Below are positions 1 to 9,870 of a DNA stretch of 64,000 nucleotides, piece by piece. The DNA comes from Motiliproteus sp. MSK22-1 (GTDB lineage Bacteria; Pseudomonadota; Gammaproteobacteria; Pseudomonadales; Balneatricaceae): assembly GCF_001968815.1 (NCBI RefSeq), contig NZ_MIEQ01000061.1, forward strand, positions 124,001 to 188,000, read 5' to 3'. A program made the translations under genes and the position numbers. Below the pieces are notes generated by a model. The model searched no databases. It saw only the letters and a list, made by a program, of their open reading frames with translations, and was not told the origin of the DNA. Numbering within the stretch: position 1 is the first letter of the stretch; every line of letters starts with the position of its first letter.

Positions 1-1
1 T

Positions 2-145
2 ACACACCAACAGCGACTTCTGGTATTTGCCATCGGAAGCTTTGCCTGCCACAACAATGACCAGGAACTACAGTTTTTATGTGAAGACTTTTTAGGCATG
101 CAAATTGACACTGATTGGCAGGAAGACGCCTCAGGGTTTCTGTAA
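2..145 (+). CDS. C-terminal fragment of an unidentified protein (cut by window start)
   Basis: An open frame enters from the left edge and runs 47 codons to a TAA at 143-145. The peptide contains IGSFACHNND and ends DASGFL; it is mixed and acidic, with no membrane segment or motif that I recognise. Codon choice resembles the nearby housekeeping genes, so this is probably the true 3' end of a gene starting outside the window. No function is assigned. Confidence 0.5.
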   Translation, partial: THQQRLLVFAIGSFACHNNDQELQFLCEDFLGMQIDTDWQEDASGFL

Positions 146-300
146 CGGTCAACTCAAGCCACGAACCAAGACTCAACCGTTAATGATAAATAAAAAATAG
201 AATGTGGTCTTCAGTACTTGTCTGGAGCCTGGGTCTATGAGCTGTAGTCGTCACTGACTATGCAGTTCGTTTATACACATAATCCCCCAATAGCCTGGGT

Positions 301-495
301 ATGAACGAAACCGTCTGGTTTCTATCTCATATCTTACTTGCAGCTATTTCGGTATATTTATACGTTCAGCCCTTAGGTAACTATCAGTTGCTGAACGTAA
401 TTGTAAAACTTCTCATAGCGGTGACGACAGGCGGAATGTACTATATCGGAATAATCGGTTTTTATGTCATCGAAAGCGGGATAGATTCACTATAG
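301..495 (+). CDS. Possible small membrane protein
   Basis: A 64-residue frame from ATG at 301. It has two hydrophobic stretches, about residues 5-25 and 33-56, which could form a helical hairpin in the inner membrane. I see no convincing ribosome binding site before the ATG and no recognised family, so it could be a chance frame in AT-rich DNA. It stands alone between the truncated gene at the left edge and the membrane protein at 764. Confidence 0.25.
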   Translation: MNETVWFLSHILLAAISVYLYVQPLGNYQLLNVIVKLLIAVTTGGMYYIGIIGFYVIESGIDSL

Positions 496-695
496 AAGTT
501 GATATTATCCTCTTTTTATACAATAAGTCCGACCTAATCAGCTAAGGGAGTCAGCGAGTAAACTTCTTCGACCAAATTGGTAATAGTGGACTTATTTTTA
601 GCTTCCTCAGCACTAATCCTTGATTTTATGTCCGTCCGATTCTAGATTACAGAGCAATTAAAAATCTTTATTTAGCAAAGAATCAACTTATTCGT

Positions 696-730
696 ACTAA
701 CCAATATATTTTATGTTGATTATGGTTAGT
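696..730. repeat. 8-bp inverted repeat upstream of membrane protein gene
   Basis: ACTAACCA at 696-703 and TGGTTAGT at 723-730 are perfect inverted arms separated by 19 AT-rich bases, 33 bp before the start at 764. The position suits an operator or a leader hairpin for the gene at 764. No regulator can be named. Confidence 0.35.
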
Positions 731-763
731 TTTATTTAACACATTAATTAGGAGTTATATTTT

Positions 764-1174
764 ATGTCACGAGGTGCTGGAGGCACGACAGGCGGAGCCG
801 GGCAGTTTTTTATCGGATTCGCCATGATGTGTGGCGGTTTCTACATGCTTTTACAATCGATTAGCGTTACCTCTTCTTTTGGCATGGGTATGCGGCTTTA
901 CAGTCTGAATATGTACCAGTCCCAAATGCACCTCACCTCTGGAATGGTTATTATTCCAATGATCTTTGGCATTGGCATCATTTTCTACAATTCAAAAAAC
1001 TTAATTGGCTGGTTGTTATTTCTAGGTGCATCCACCGCGTTAATATTTGGTGTTATTTCATCAATACATTTTCAAATGCGTCATATGACAGCCTTTGAGT
1101 TAGTCGTCATAGTGGTACTGTCTTTTGGAGGGTTAGGGCTGTTCTTGCGCTCATTAAAAGATTTTTCAAGATAG
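764..1174 (+). CDS. Conserved-looking integral membrane protein of unknown function
   Basis: 136 residues from ATG at 764, with an AGGAG ribosome binding site at about 751-755. The N terminus is short and glycine-rich (MSRGAGGTTGGAG), followed by about four hydrophobic segments near residues 14-34, 60-80, 85-103 and 110-130. The last few residues are basic, consistent with a cytoplasmic tail. I do not recognise a family. The glycine-rich start resembles small phage-shock or holin-like membrane proteins only superficially. It appears monocistronic, as the next gene begins 131 bp later and has a different role. Confidence 0.6.
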   Translation: MSRGAGGTTGGAGQFFIGFAMMCGGFYMLLQSISVTSSFGMGMRLYSLNMYQSQMHLTSGMVIIPMIFGIGIIFYNSKNLIGWLLFLGASTALIFGVISSIHFQMRHMTAFELVVIVVLSFGGLGLFLRSLKDFSR

Positions 1175-1305
1175 ACTAAAAAGATTCATAATACTCCCCC
1201 CACAGTCATCATAAAGACAGATAGCCCCTATCCTGGGGTTCCTGGCATCAAGGACAATTCAGCTCACTATCGCTATACTGTGCAGCCTACAGTGTCAGGC
1301 CGTTA

Positions 1306-4300
1306 GTGAGTACTTTGATGACAGATCAGCAGCAGAATCGATGGCAGTTTTGGATTGACCGTGGTGGCACCTTCACGGATGTCGTCGCCCGAAAGCCGAA
1401 TGGTGAATTAGTCAGCCATAAGCTACTTTCTGAAAACCCCGAGCGATATGCTGACGCCGCCATTCAAGGCATTCGGGATCTGCTGGGGGTCAAATCCATA
1501 GAGCCGATTCCATCCGATAAAATAGCCTCTGTAAAGATGGGAACAACGGTCGCTACCAATGCTTTATTGGAACGCAAGGGCGAGCCTACCCTACTGCTAA
1601 TCAGCCGTGGATTCCGTGATGCTCTGCGGATCGGCTACCAGAATCGACCTAAACTGTTCGAACGCCACATCATACTGCCTGAACTACTGTATCAACAGGT
1701 CGAAGAAATCGAAGAGCGCCTGTCCGCAAATGGCGAGATAATTACACCGCTGAATGATAGCCACGCCCGTTCGGTGCTACAAACTGCTTATAACAATGGG
1801 CTTCGTTCTGTCGCCATCGTATTGATCCACGGCTATCGCTTTACTCAGCACGAGGAGAAATTAGCCAGCATCGCCAAACAGATCGGCTACAGCCAGGTTT
1901 CGACCAGCCATCAGGTCAGCCCGTTGATGAAGCTGATCAGTCGAGGTGATACCACCGTTGTGGATGCGTACCTGTCTCCTATATTACGTCGCTATGTTGA
2001 TCAGGTGGCTGCCGAACTGGGCGATGTAAAACTGATGTTTATGCAGTCGAATGGTGGTTTAGTCGACGCCGAACTGTTTCAAGGTAAAGACTCCATTCTG
2101 TCAGGCCCTGCAGGTGGCATTGTCGGCGCGGCGCAAACAAGTACGACGGCAGGATTTGATCGTATCATTGGTTTTGATATGGGCGGCACCTCGACGGATG
2201 TTACCCACTATTGTGGTGAGTATGAGCGCGCCTTCGAGACTCAGGTGGCCGGTGTACGAATGCGAGCCCCCATGATGCAGATCCATACGGTTGCCGCCGG
2301 AGGAGGATCAATACTCAGTTTTGATGGCAGCCGCTACCGAGTAGGCCCAGACTCTGCTGGAGCCAACCCTGGTCCCGCCTGTTACCGCCGCGGCGGCCCC
2401 TTAACAGTCACCGATTGCAATGTAATGCTTGGAAAGCTGGACCCAGACTATTTTCCTCATGTGTTTGGTGCCGATGCTGATCAGCCTTTGGATAAACAGG
2501 TGGTTGAAGACAAATTCAGAGATCTGGCAAAGAAGATAGATACTGCAACAGGTCATCAGCAATCCCCCGAGCAGGTCGCTGAAGGGTTTCTAAGAATAGC
2601 CGTTGAGAATATGGCAAATGCCATTAAAGAAATATCCACACAGCGAGGTTACGACGTCACCCAATATGCACTGTGCTGTTTTGGCGGTGCGGGAGGTCAG
2701 CATGCATGTCAGGTAGCCGATGTTTTAGGCATGACTCAGGTGTTATTGCATCCCCTGGCAGGGGTTCTATCCGCCTATGGTATGGGTCTGGCAGATATCC
2801 GCAGTTTACGACAACAGGCCGTTGAAGCGCTATTCTCTGAGTCTCAGCTGTCGGAATTGTTACCCATTTTCAACACTTTGGAAGAAAAGACTCGACTGGA
2901 AGTCATTGCTCAGGGAATTTCCGAAGCACATATCCAGGTGCTCTACAAAGCTCATCTCAAATATCAGGGAACGGACACTCCTTTGATAGTCGACTTTCAA
3001 GGTTACCAAGATAGCTGCCGGGCTTTTAACGCTGCCCATCAACAACGCTATGGTTTTATCGTGGAAGATAAACCTCTGATTTTAGAGGCAATATCAGTAG
3101 AAGTGGTAGGCAGAACCAGAGACTCCATCTGCGAAAAAAGCGAACATCAGCCACAACAGACAACAGCAAGGAAATCCCCTCTCACTGCGATTGGAGAACG
3201 GATGCTCTGGAGCGAACAGCAATGGCATAACTCACCCGCTTATCAACGCAGTGATATCCGACCGGGTGATCGTATTGATGGACCAGCTCTTATCATTGAA
3301 GCTACCGGCACTAATGTCATTGAAGCAGGCTGGCAGGCCCAGTGCTCTATCCATAATGACTTGATTTTGGAAAGAATAATCTCCCTGCAACGACAACAGG
3401 CAATAGGTACTCAGGTCGATCCGGTTATGCTGGAGGTGTTTAACAACCTGTTTATGTCCATCGCCGAGCAAATGGGCTCTACTCTGGAGAACACCAGTTA
3501 TTCCGTCAATGTCAAAGAGCGTCTGGATTTTTCTTGTGCCCTGTTCGATCGCCAGGGTCATTTGGTAGCCAATGCTCCCCACATGCCCGTCCACCTTGGT
3601 TCCATGTGGCAAAGCATCCAGAGCGTCATGACCAAGCACCTTGACACTATGCGGCCCCATGACGTCTACGTACTCAATGCTCCCTATAACGGCGGTACAC
3701 ATCTACCGGATATCACCGTCATTACCCCCGTTTATAATCAGACTGAAACGGATGTACTTTTCTATGTGGCATCCCGTGGACATCATGCAGATATTGGTGG
3801 TATCACCCCCGGATCAATGCCACCAGGCAGTCAGACTGTCGAAGAAGAAGGAGTATTGATTGACAATATAAAACTGATGGACCAGGGCTGCTTTCTTGAG
3901 GATGACATCCGTCAGTTACTGAGTTCGGGCTCCTACCCTGCCCGTAACCCCGATCAGAACATTGCCGATCTCAAAGCCCAGATTGCGGCCAATGAAAAAG
4001 GAGTTCATGAGCTGCAGCGAATGATCAATCAGTTTACGCTACCGGTTGTTGAAGCTTACATGCAACATGTACAGGATAACGCGGAAGAATCCGTGCGCCG
4101 GGTACTGGATCAGCTGGATGATGGCGATTATTACTATCCTGTCGAAAATGACTGTGTCATCCAGGTCAGTGTTCGAGTAGATAAAACGCGCAGATCTGCC
4201 TGTATTGATTTTACCGGTAGTTCAGAGCAGCAAGCTAACAACTTTAATGCACCAAAAGCGGTGTGCTATGCCGCGGTACTCTATGTTTTCCGCACCTTAG

Positions 4301-4950
4301 TGGATGAAGACATCCCCATGAATCAAGGCTGCCTGAAGCCACTGGACATCATTATTCCTGAGGGTTCCATGTTGGCACCGGAATACCCGGCCGCAGTGGT
4401 CGCTGGCAATGTAGAAACCTCTCAATGGATAACCGATGCTCTTTATGGTGCACTCGGTGTACTGGCCGGATCTCAGGGGACCATGAATAACTTTACCTTC
4501 GGCAATCAGCAACATCAGTATTACGAAACCATCGCGGGTGGCTCAGGTGCAGGAAATGGATTTGACGGCACAAGTGCAGTCCAAACCCATATGACCAACT
4601 CTCGCCTGACTGACCCTGAAGTGCTTGAATGGCGCTACCCTGTAGTATTGGAAGATTTCCAGATTCGCCACAATTCAGGCGGTGCTGGACATTGGCGCGG
4701 TGGTGACGGAACGATCCGCCGAATACGTTTCCAGGAAAAAATGACCGCTGCTATACTTTCCTCCCATCGCTCCGTTGCCCCTTTTGGAGCTCAGGGAGGT
4801 GAACCAGGACAGTGCGGTGAAAACTGGCTGGAACGGGCAGACGGGTCAAGAGTGCGTTTATCCGCTACTGATCAGGTTGAGTTAGATCCCAACGACTGTA
4901 TTGTTATCGCAACTCCCGGCGGTGGCGGTTACGGGACCAGAAATCAATAA
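1306..4950 (+). CDS. oplAH: 5-oxoprolinase (ATP-hydrolysing), fused hydantoinase A/B type
   Basis: A 1214-residue protein joining the two hydantoinase families. The HyuA half (residues about 12-690) carries the N-terminal nucleotide-binding motif [25 protein letters not shown] and the second phosphate motif [11 protein letters not shown] near residue 290. The HyuB half starts at about residue 705 and ends in a glycine-rich GGGGYG segment. Fused enzymes of about 1,200-1,290 residues hydrolyse 5-oxo-L-proline to glutamate using ATP, as in eukaryotic OPLAH. The GTG at 1306 opens the longest frame; ATG at 1318 (MTDQQQ) is an equally possible start. N-methylhydantoinase or acetone carboxylase relatives are alternatives, but the single-chain fusion favours 5-oxoprolinase. 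No partner genes flank it. Confidence 0.85.
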   Translation: MSTLMTDQQQNRWQFWIDRGGTFTDVVARKPNGELVSHKLLSENPERYADAAIQGIRDLLGVKSIEPIPSDKIASVKMGTTVATNALLERKGEPTLLLISRGFRDALRIGYQNRPKLFERHIILPELLYQQVEEIEERLSANGEIITPLNDSHARSVLQTAYNNGLRSVAIVLIHGYRFTQHEEKLASIAKQIGYSQVSTSHQVSPLMKLISRGDTTVVDAYLSPILRRYVDQVAAELGDVKLMFMQSNGGLVDAELFQGKDSILSGPAGGIVGAAQTSTTAGFDRIIGFDMGGTSTDVTHYCGEYERAFETQVAGVRMRAPMMQIHTVAAGGGSILSFDGSRYRVGPDSAGANPGPACYRRGGPLTVTDCNVMLGKLDPDYFPHVFGADADQPLDKQVVEDKFRDLAKKIDTATGHQQSPEQVAEGFLRIAVENMANAIKEISTQRGYDVTQYALCCFGGAGGQHACQVADVLGMTQVLLHPLAGVLSAYGMGLADIRSLRQQAVEALFSESQLSELLPIFNTLEEKTRLEVIAQGISEAHIQVLYKAHLKYQGTDTPLIVDFQGYQDSCRAFNAAHQQRYGFIVEDKPLILEAISVEVVGRTRDSICEKSEHQPQQTTARKSPLTAIGERMLWSEQQWHNSPAYQRSDIRPGDRIDGPALIIEATGTNVIEAGWQAQCSIHNDLILERIISLQRQQAIGTQVDPVMLEVFNNLFMSIAEQMGSTLENTSYSVNVKERLDFSCALFDRQGHLVANAPHMPVHLGSMWQSIQSVMTKHLDTMRPHDVYVLNAPYNGGTHLPDITVITPVYNQTETDVLFYVASRGHHADIGGITPGSMPPGSQTVEEEGVLIDNIKLMDQGCFLEDDIRQLLSSGSYPARNPDQNIADLKAQIAANEKGVHELQRMINQFTLPVVEAYMQHVQDNAEESVRRVLDQLDDGDYYYPVENDCVIQVSVRVDKTRRSACIDFTGSSEQQANNFNAPKAVCYAAVLYVFRTLVDEDIPMNQGCLKPLDIIIPEGSMLAPEYPAAVVAGNVETSQWITDALYGALGVLAGSQGTMNNFTFGNQQHQYYETIAGGSGAGNGFDGTSAVQTHMTNSRLTDPEVLEWRYPVVLEDFQIRHNSGGAGHWRGGDGTIRRIRFQEKMTAAILSSHRSVAPFGAQGGEPGQCGENWLERADGSRVRLSATDQVELDPNDCIVIATPGGGGYGTRNQ

Positions 4951-4961
4951 ATCGTCTAAAT

Positions 4962-5009
4962 GTCAGGGTATTTTGTCAGTAATCTGTTTAACCTGCCGCA
5001 TACCCTGAC
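4962..5009. repeat. 10-bp inverted repeat after oplAH
   Basis: GTCAGGGTAT at 4962-4971 and ATACCCTGAC at 5000-5009 are perfect inverted arms with a 28-base loop, lying just after the oplAH stop and 14 bp before yidD. There is no T-run, so it is not a classical terminator. It could be a 3' stabilising hairpin or an operator for yidD. Confidence 0.4.
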
Positions 5010-5023
5010 GTATACTTAACCAC

Positions 5024-5290
5024 ATGTTTTTCTCCCATATAAAGCAGCTCACCCATCGGTTCATAATAGGCCTGGTACGCTGCTATCAACTTCTGATCAG
5101 TCCGTTTCTCGGCAACAATTGTCGTTTTTACCCGAGCTGCTCAAGCTATACCATTGAAGCGATGGAGACTCATGGCTTGCTGAAAGGTTTTTACCTCGGT
5201 ATTCGACGGGTATTGCGGTGTCATCCTTATCACGAAGGAGGACTCGACCCAGTCCCACCTGTTTCACCTCAGGCTGCCCCTCCCGAATAA
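5024..5290 (+). CDS. yidD: Membrane protein insertion efficiency factor YidD
   Basis: 88 residues with the family signature: an amphipathic N-terminal helix ([14 protein letters not shown]), the [19 protein letters not shown] block, and [13 protein letters not shown] near the C terminus. YidD is a small inner-membrane-associated protein that helps YidC insert membrane proteins. In most gammaproteobacteria it lies between rnpA and yidC in the dnaA-side cluster. Here it stands alone between oplAH and the SLC5-STAC gene, so it is either relocated or a second copy. Length and conserved cysteines are normal, so it looks intact. Confidence 0.93.
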   Translation: MFFSHIKQLTHRFIIGLVRCYQLLISPFLGNNCRFYPSCSSYTIEAMETHGLLKGFYLGIRRVLRCHPYHEGGLDPVPPVSPQAAPPE

Positions 5291-5441
5291 CGCCTTCAGA
5301 TTATTGCCCCTTCAAACTGTCATTCAATCAACCAGTCGCTTTTGCCTGGCAAACAACACCTTTTGTCTGTCAATCAGCTGGTATTTTCCAACAACCTGTA
5401 AAACAGACTGGAACTTAATAAAAACAACTACCTAATTAGCA

Positions 5442-5470
5442 TTGACCCTTTCATCACATCTGGCTATAAG
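5442..5470 (+). promoter_or_regulatory. Sigma-70 type promoter of the SLC5-STAC gene
   Basis: TTGACC at 5442-5447 and TATAAG at 5465-5470 are separated by exactly 17 bp, close to the sigma-70 consensus. Transcription would begin near 5477, giving a short leader with the ribosome binding site GGAGGG at 5490-5495 before ATG 5501. Confidence 0.6.
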
Positions 5471-5500
5471 ACTAGTATCCCATGGCGTTGGAGGGTCAAT

Positions 5501-7711
5501 ATGTTTACCACCACTACGATTCTGCTTGTTGTCTGTCTCTACATGGCACTGCTCTTCGGTATTGCTCAACTGGTAGAGAACCGCGCGCAGTCCCGTAGTC
5601 GAAAAACCTTACACCCGTTAATCTATGGACTGGCAATCACCGTCTATGCAACCTCCTGGACATTCTATGGCAGTGTCGGTTTTGCTGCCGAGTCCGGCCT
5701 TCTTTACTTTGCAATTTATATCGGAGCCATTCTTGCCGTATTGAATTGGTGGCGGATTTTAAGACCAATGATTCGCGCCAAGGAAACCTACCATATCAGC
5801 AGCATCGCTGATTTTATCTCGGCGCGTTATAACCGCTCACCCACAGTTGCTGCGCTGGTTACCCTGATCGCGCTGCTTGGGATTATTCCTTACATTGCTC
5901 TTCAGCTTAAAGCCGTAATCAGTACTTATGAGATTATTGCGGCGCCAACCAATGACAGCGGATACAGCAGCCTGTTTACCGGTATTCTTATCACGCTGTT
6001 CATGATTGCTTTTACCATCATGTTCGGTGCCAGACGTTTGGACCCTACAGAGCGTCATCAAGGTATGATGGCGGTGTTAGCCGTACAGTGCCTGATCAAA
6101 TTATTTGCATTTCTGTCAGTGGGTGCATTTGTTACCTATGGCCTTTACGAAGGCTTTGGCGATATATTCCAGCGCATCACCTGGGCCGGTCTAACCCACC
6201 TGGTAGGTTCCAGCACACCCGAAGGATCGGTGTTTGTCCAATGGATGACCCTGATCGTACTGGGGGCTGCTTCAATTCAATGCCTGCCCCGTCAATTTCA
6301 TATAGCCGTGGTGGAAAATTCTAACGAGCGTAATATCCGGTTAGCTATTTGGTTAGTTCCTATTTATCTGGTGCTTATCAGCCTGTTTGTCATACCGATC
6401 ACTGCGGGAGGGCTGCTACAGGGGCTTTCTATCAATGATGCAGATTCTTTTGTTCTTCTCTTGCCGCAGGAAGCCGGTAATAAGGGCTTGGCACTACTGG
6501 TGTTCATCGGTGGATTTTCCGCCGCTACGGGGATGATCATAATCAGCGCGATGACACTATCAACAATGGCAACCAACCATCTCTTGTTAAATGCCATTGA
6601 ACGGTTCAGCAGCTGGAAATTCCTGCGTCATTACCTACTGCAATGCCGCTGGCTGATGATTACCCTGATTCTGAGTAGCAGCTATTGGTTTGCCTGGGAG
6701 TTCAGCGATTCTTACATGCTGGTCGCAATGGGTATGATTTCTTTTGCGGCGGTATTCCAGTTCGTACCGGTTCTATTCGGCGGACTGTTCTGGCACAAGG
6801 GAAATAAGGTGGGGGCCATTCTAGGCCTCTGTGCGGGCTTTTTTGTCTGGTTTTACACTCTGGTCGTACCAGCATTTATCGATCAGGGGTGGTTAACAGC
6901 TGAGTTACTGACATCCGGACCTTTAAATATAAGCTGGCTCAGACCCGAAGCACTCTTCGGACTGGAAGGAATGTCCTCACTGAGCCACAGTGTACTCTGG
7001 TCATTTATTTTCAATACGCTGTTTTATGTCGTTGGCTCTTTGGCTTACCGGCCCGCCAAACTGGAACGAACTCAGCTCACCGAGTTTATGAATGCTCTGA
7101 GAACAGGTCAATCAACTCATAAATCTCGACCAACAGGTCTGGATAGCTATGTGCCTATTGGTCTCAAACGCCGGGAAGCCATCCAGTTATTGTCCGAGTA
7201 TCTGCCACTGGATAAAGCTGAGAGTGCAGTAGCGCTGATAGCCGAGGATTTGCTGGTCGCCAATAAGAAGCACATAACCATTATTGAACTGGTAGAATTT
7301 CACCGTATGCTCGAACACGTTTTGTCTGGATCAATCGGCGCTGCCAGTGCTCACAAAGCCATCGAAACTCAAATCAAATACTCGGAGCGTGAAACCCGGG
7401 ATCTTCAAGCCGTATACAGCCACATTCAGAGTGAATTACACAGCCAGGGAAACGCTGACAATTCAGTGAGCAATCTTAACAGGCCGGGAGATAATCGATT
7501 CGCAATTATTCAAAACCTGCAAACCCGTATTGACGAACAGGAATCCCAAATTAATCAGCAAAAAATAGCTTTGGATAAAGCGCTGGAAAACAGGGACAAC
7601 TCGGATCAGAAACTGTTTGAGCAACGCCTGCTCAATCAAAAATTAATTCAGGAGGTGAAGTCACTCAGAAAGCAAATCGAACAAAACGTCAAAGACTCAT
7701 CTGCGATATAA
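5501..7711 (+). CDS. SLC5 (sodium:solute symporter-like) membrane protein with STAC domain, no kinase
   Basis: 736 residues. Residues about 1-495 form a multi-helix SLC5 domain with ATSWTFYGSVGFAAE, the signature seen in the transporter-like input domain of CbrA-type histidine kinases. Residues about 555-625 match the STAC linker of those kinases, including the closing LSGSIGAASAHKAI. In CbrA proteins PAS, HisKA and HATPase domains follow. Here the chain instead ends in a coiled coil of about 110 residues rich in Q, E, K and L (about 671-731) and stops. No kinase fragment follows in any frame before the CDGSH gene, so this is not a simple frameshift. It may be a transporter or solute sensor that signals through a separate partner. 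The start has GGAGGG at good spacing. Confidence 0.85.
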   Translation: MFTTTTILLVVCLYMALLFGIAQLVENRAQSRSRKTLHPLIYGLAITVYATSWTFYGSVGFAAESGLLYFAIYIGAILAVLNWWRILRPMIRAKETYHISSIADFISARYNRSPTVAALVTLIALLGIIPYIALQLKAVISTYEIIAAPTNDSGYSSLFTGILITLFMIAFTIMFGARRLDPTERHQGMMAVLAVQCLIKLFAFLSVGAFVTYGLYEGFGDIFQRITWAGLTHLVGSSTPEGSVFVQWMTLIVLGAASIQCLPRQFHIAVVENSNERNIRLAIWLVPIYLVLISLFVIPITAGGLLQGLSINDADSFVLLLPQEAGNKGLALLVFIGGFSAATGMIIISAMTLSTMATNHLLLNAIERFSSWKFLRHYLLQCRWLMITLILSSSYWFAWEFSDSYMLVAMGMISFAAVFQFVPVLFGGLFWHKGNKVGAILGLCAGFFVWFYTLVVPAFIDQGWLTAELLTSGPLNISWLRPEALFGLEGMSSLSHSVLWSFIFNTLFYVVGSLAYRPAKLERTQLTEFMNALRTGQSTHKSRPTGLDSYVPIGLKRREAIQLLSEYLPLDKAESAVALIAEDLLVANKKHITIIELVEFHRMLEHVLSGSIGAASAHKAIETQIKYSERETRDLQAVYSHIQSELHSQGNADNSVSNLNRPGDNRFAIIQNLQTRIDEQESQINQQKIALDKALENRDNSDQKLFEQRLLNQKLIQEVKSLRKQIEQNVKDSSAI

Positions 7712-7782
7712 GCGCAGCATTCAGTTTAGTTAATGCACCCCCTAAACTCGGTGAATCAGGGCAGCTTGAACAGTCGAAGAAG

Positions 7783-8037
7783 TTAGTCCTCAAGGTCGTG
7801 ATGACTGCCGTCACAAAAGGGAGCATCCTCGGTGTGCTTGCAGAGACAGAAGAGCGCACTCTGCTTCTGTTCAATAGAAAATTTAAGCGGTTTTAACCCA
7901 GTTCCTTTATGGGAGCCATCACAAAAAGGTTGATTGACCGATCGGCCACAGCGACAGAAATAGTACTCCCCAGGTTCCAACACTAGCTCAACCGGCCCGC
8001 GACCGGCCTCGATCGGCTCACACTTGGTATCAGTCAT
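7783..8037 (-). CDS. Double CDGSH iron-sulfur domain protein
   Basis: 84 residues from ATG at 8037, preceded by GAGGTGG; an upstream TTG at 8043 is in frame but less likely. Two CDGSH motifs are visible, CRCGRSVNQPFCDGSH and CLCKHTEDAPFCDGSH, each giving the 3-Cys-1-His ligand set for a 2Fe-2S cluster, as in mitoNEET-type and bacterial double-CDGSH proteins. The protein is soluble, without signal peptide. The role is likely redox or cluster transfer, but the specific partner is unknown. It converges with the SLC5-STAC gene, with 71 bp between the stops. Confidence 0.88.
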   Translation of the reverse strand: MTDTKCEPIEAGRGPVELVLEPGEYYFCRCGRSVNQPFCDGSHKGTGLKPLKFSIEQKQSALFCLCKHTEDAPFCDGSHHDLED

Positions 8038-8579
8038 CTGCAACCACCTCTACATGGAGTTTGTATTCAGTGTAGCAGCAAGAAAGCATTCGTTCTTTTA
8101 CTACCTAAATATTGTTAGGCAACGTTGATGCACAGATAATACAAAGAAATCTCTAAAATTAAGCTTGGAATGCCACTTTTTTAATCTGAACTTACTTCTC
8201 TGGTAAAGCCTTACTTAATACTCTGAACTCATAATTTTGAACTTCATGATAGAGACAAATATTACAGGGGTTGTTAGCCATTGGGTTGAGACAATCACCT
8301 GATGGTAGAATATTCTACTGTCAGATTTATTCAATAAGGTATCCATGCACCAAGGCCCTAGGGTATAGTTTGGCTTGAAGAGAAATGTTCATTAACGTCC
8401 ATGGCCACCTGGAAGAAGGGGTACAAGACGAATCGTAGAAGAGCTTTTCAGTTCCTGTCTAGTCATCATCAGTCTTGCGCAGATACAGACTATGCGCAGA
8501 GAAGGATATGCACATGATCCACCTAACAAGTAAGTTTTTAGTTTAACTTAATTAAGATGAAATTTAAGGAAATTACACA
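8038..8579. other. Gene-free AT-rich stretch
   Basis: 540 bp between the CDGSH gene and the methyltransferase. All frames are broken by frequent stops. I see no strong hairpin, RNA gene or recognisable transposase remnant. It marks the left side of an AT-rich segment that continues to about 11.3 kb. Confidence 0.4.
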
Positions 8580-9359
8580 ATGTCCGTTGAAGAAGACCTC
8601 TTCGCTTTGCTGAATGCAGGAAAAATCAATGATGCAATGCAAATCGCGTGCAATACATTCCTATTTAATCTTGAAGAAACCAACGCAATCATATTTTTAT
8701 CTAGGGTTCTGGATGAACTCGGATTCAACGATGAATCGGAGAGTATTAATAAATACTTAAATGAATATATTGCTTTTCGTAAAAATACTGCAAAAGAATG
8801 GAATGAAAATATAGCTTTAGGGAAAGCTAGTGACAATCATTCACATGGGTATAAGCGCGATGTAAAAAACCTACTAACTCACCCTTATTGGGATAAACGT
8901 GCACAGAAAATTTCGAAATTAATACCTAAAGGCACTAAACTTTTGGATTTGGGTTGTGGAGAAATGTTGATAGAAAACTACTTAGATTCCCCCCAAGAAT
9001 ATATTCCCTGTGATATCCACCCTAGGGATAATAGAACCATAATTTGCGACTTTGACAAGCAAGAATATCCCGATTTCAATCTTCTTCCTTCATGCGTTAT
9101 TTGTTTAGGTGTATTAAACTACTTAAATAATCAAAAACCTCTTATGGAGCGTATTTGTTCCTATAATGCTCAAAGTGTCATAATTACATTTAAACCAATG
9201 GAGTTTATTCAGAAAAAAGTTACTCTAGGCCATTTCCCCCCTGCTTTGAAGCTGAGTGAAGTTAAAGAAATCATGCAAAGCAATGGGTACAAAGTAGGAT
9301 CAAAATTCCTTCTAGGCCAAGGTGACGAAATTTTATTCCATGGGATAAAGAAAAAATGA
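8580..9359 (+). CDS. Class I SAM-dependent methyltransferase, substrate unknown
   Basis: 259 residues from ATG at 8580. An N-terminal helical region (about 1-75) resembles a short tetratricopeptide-like segment. Residues about 110-235 show the Rossmann methyltransferase fold: motif I LLDLGCGEMLI near residue 120, an acidic CDIHPRD segment after it, and CLGVLNYL as the post-I/IV region. It could methylate a small molecule, glycan or protein; nothing visible decides this. Base composition is markedly more AT-rich than the flanking housekeeping genes, and it is isolated in a gene-poor region, both suggesting acquisition by transfer. Confidence 0.7.
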   Translation: MSVEEDLFALLNAGKINDAMQIACNTFLFNLEETNAIIFLSRVLDELGFNDESESINKYLNEYIAFRKNTAKEWNENIALGKASDNHSHGYKRDVKNLLTHPYWDKRAQKISKLIPKGTKLLDLGCGEMLIENYLDSPQEYIPCDIHPRDNRTIICDFDKQEYPDFNLLPSCVICLGVLNYLNNQKPLMERICSYNAQSVIITFKPMEFIQKKVTLGHFPPALKLSEVKEIMQSNGYKVGSKFLLGQGDEILFHGIKKK

Positions 9360-9813
9360 AAAATTATTTATTACTAATTATGACAAATTAGTCACTGGGG
9401 TTTTGATACAAAAATTTCAACATGTGGCATTACATCACCTGTTGGATGTAGAATTTCAGATGGACTCTGATCAAACACCTTCTATATGAAAATTTTAAAA
9501 TCCTCGTGTATACTCGAAAATCTCCTTATTACCAAAGTTATGAGAATTTAGACAATGTATTTTTATAAATTCTAAAGTAGATATATAACCTTTAGAGGAT
9601 ATTACATTCTAGTACCTATAAAAATACTAAGATGAATATGGTTTATCCAACGACATGATAAATTAATACCTTAAACATATAACATTAATATGTTATCTAT
9701 GCGGCCTGTGAGGTTCATTTCAAGAAAGTTAAACACGCTCCTAGAAAAATGATTAAACGTAAAATACGCTGCTCTTCTAACATGAAAAATTTTATATGTT
9801 GTACTAAATTAAT
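9360..9813. other. Gene-free, very AT-rich stretch
   Basis: No coding frame stands out. A weak hairpin lies just after the methyltransferase (ACTAATT at 9373-9379 and AATTAGT at 9386-9392). A second AT-rich inverted repeat, AACATAT/ATATGTT, is near 9675-9695. Nothing else recognisable. Confidence 0.35.
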
Positions 9814-9841
9814 AAAAAAGGACGCACTTTGCATCCTTTTT
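9814..9841 (-). terminator. Rho-independent terminator of the VCBS/discoidin-like gene
   Basis: Read on the minus strand, AAAAAGGATGC and GCGTCCTTTTTT form an 11-bp stem (one G-U pair) around AAAGT and end in a T-run. It lies 30 bp beyond the stop at 9871. Confidence 0.75.
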
Positions 9842-9870
9842 AATGTAATCCTACTGCAAAACCAACAACA

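Noticed and set aside
7500-8037. Frameshifted kinase after the SLC5-STAC gene
   Set aside because: No H-box, N-box or G-box is visible in any frame downstream; the next gene is the CDGSH protein.
8390-8530. Transposase remnant before the methyltransferase
   Set aside because: Short frames such as VHGHLEEG look suggestive, but there are no terminal repeats and no convincing transposase motif.
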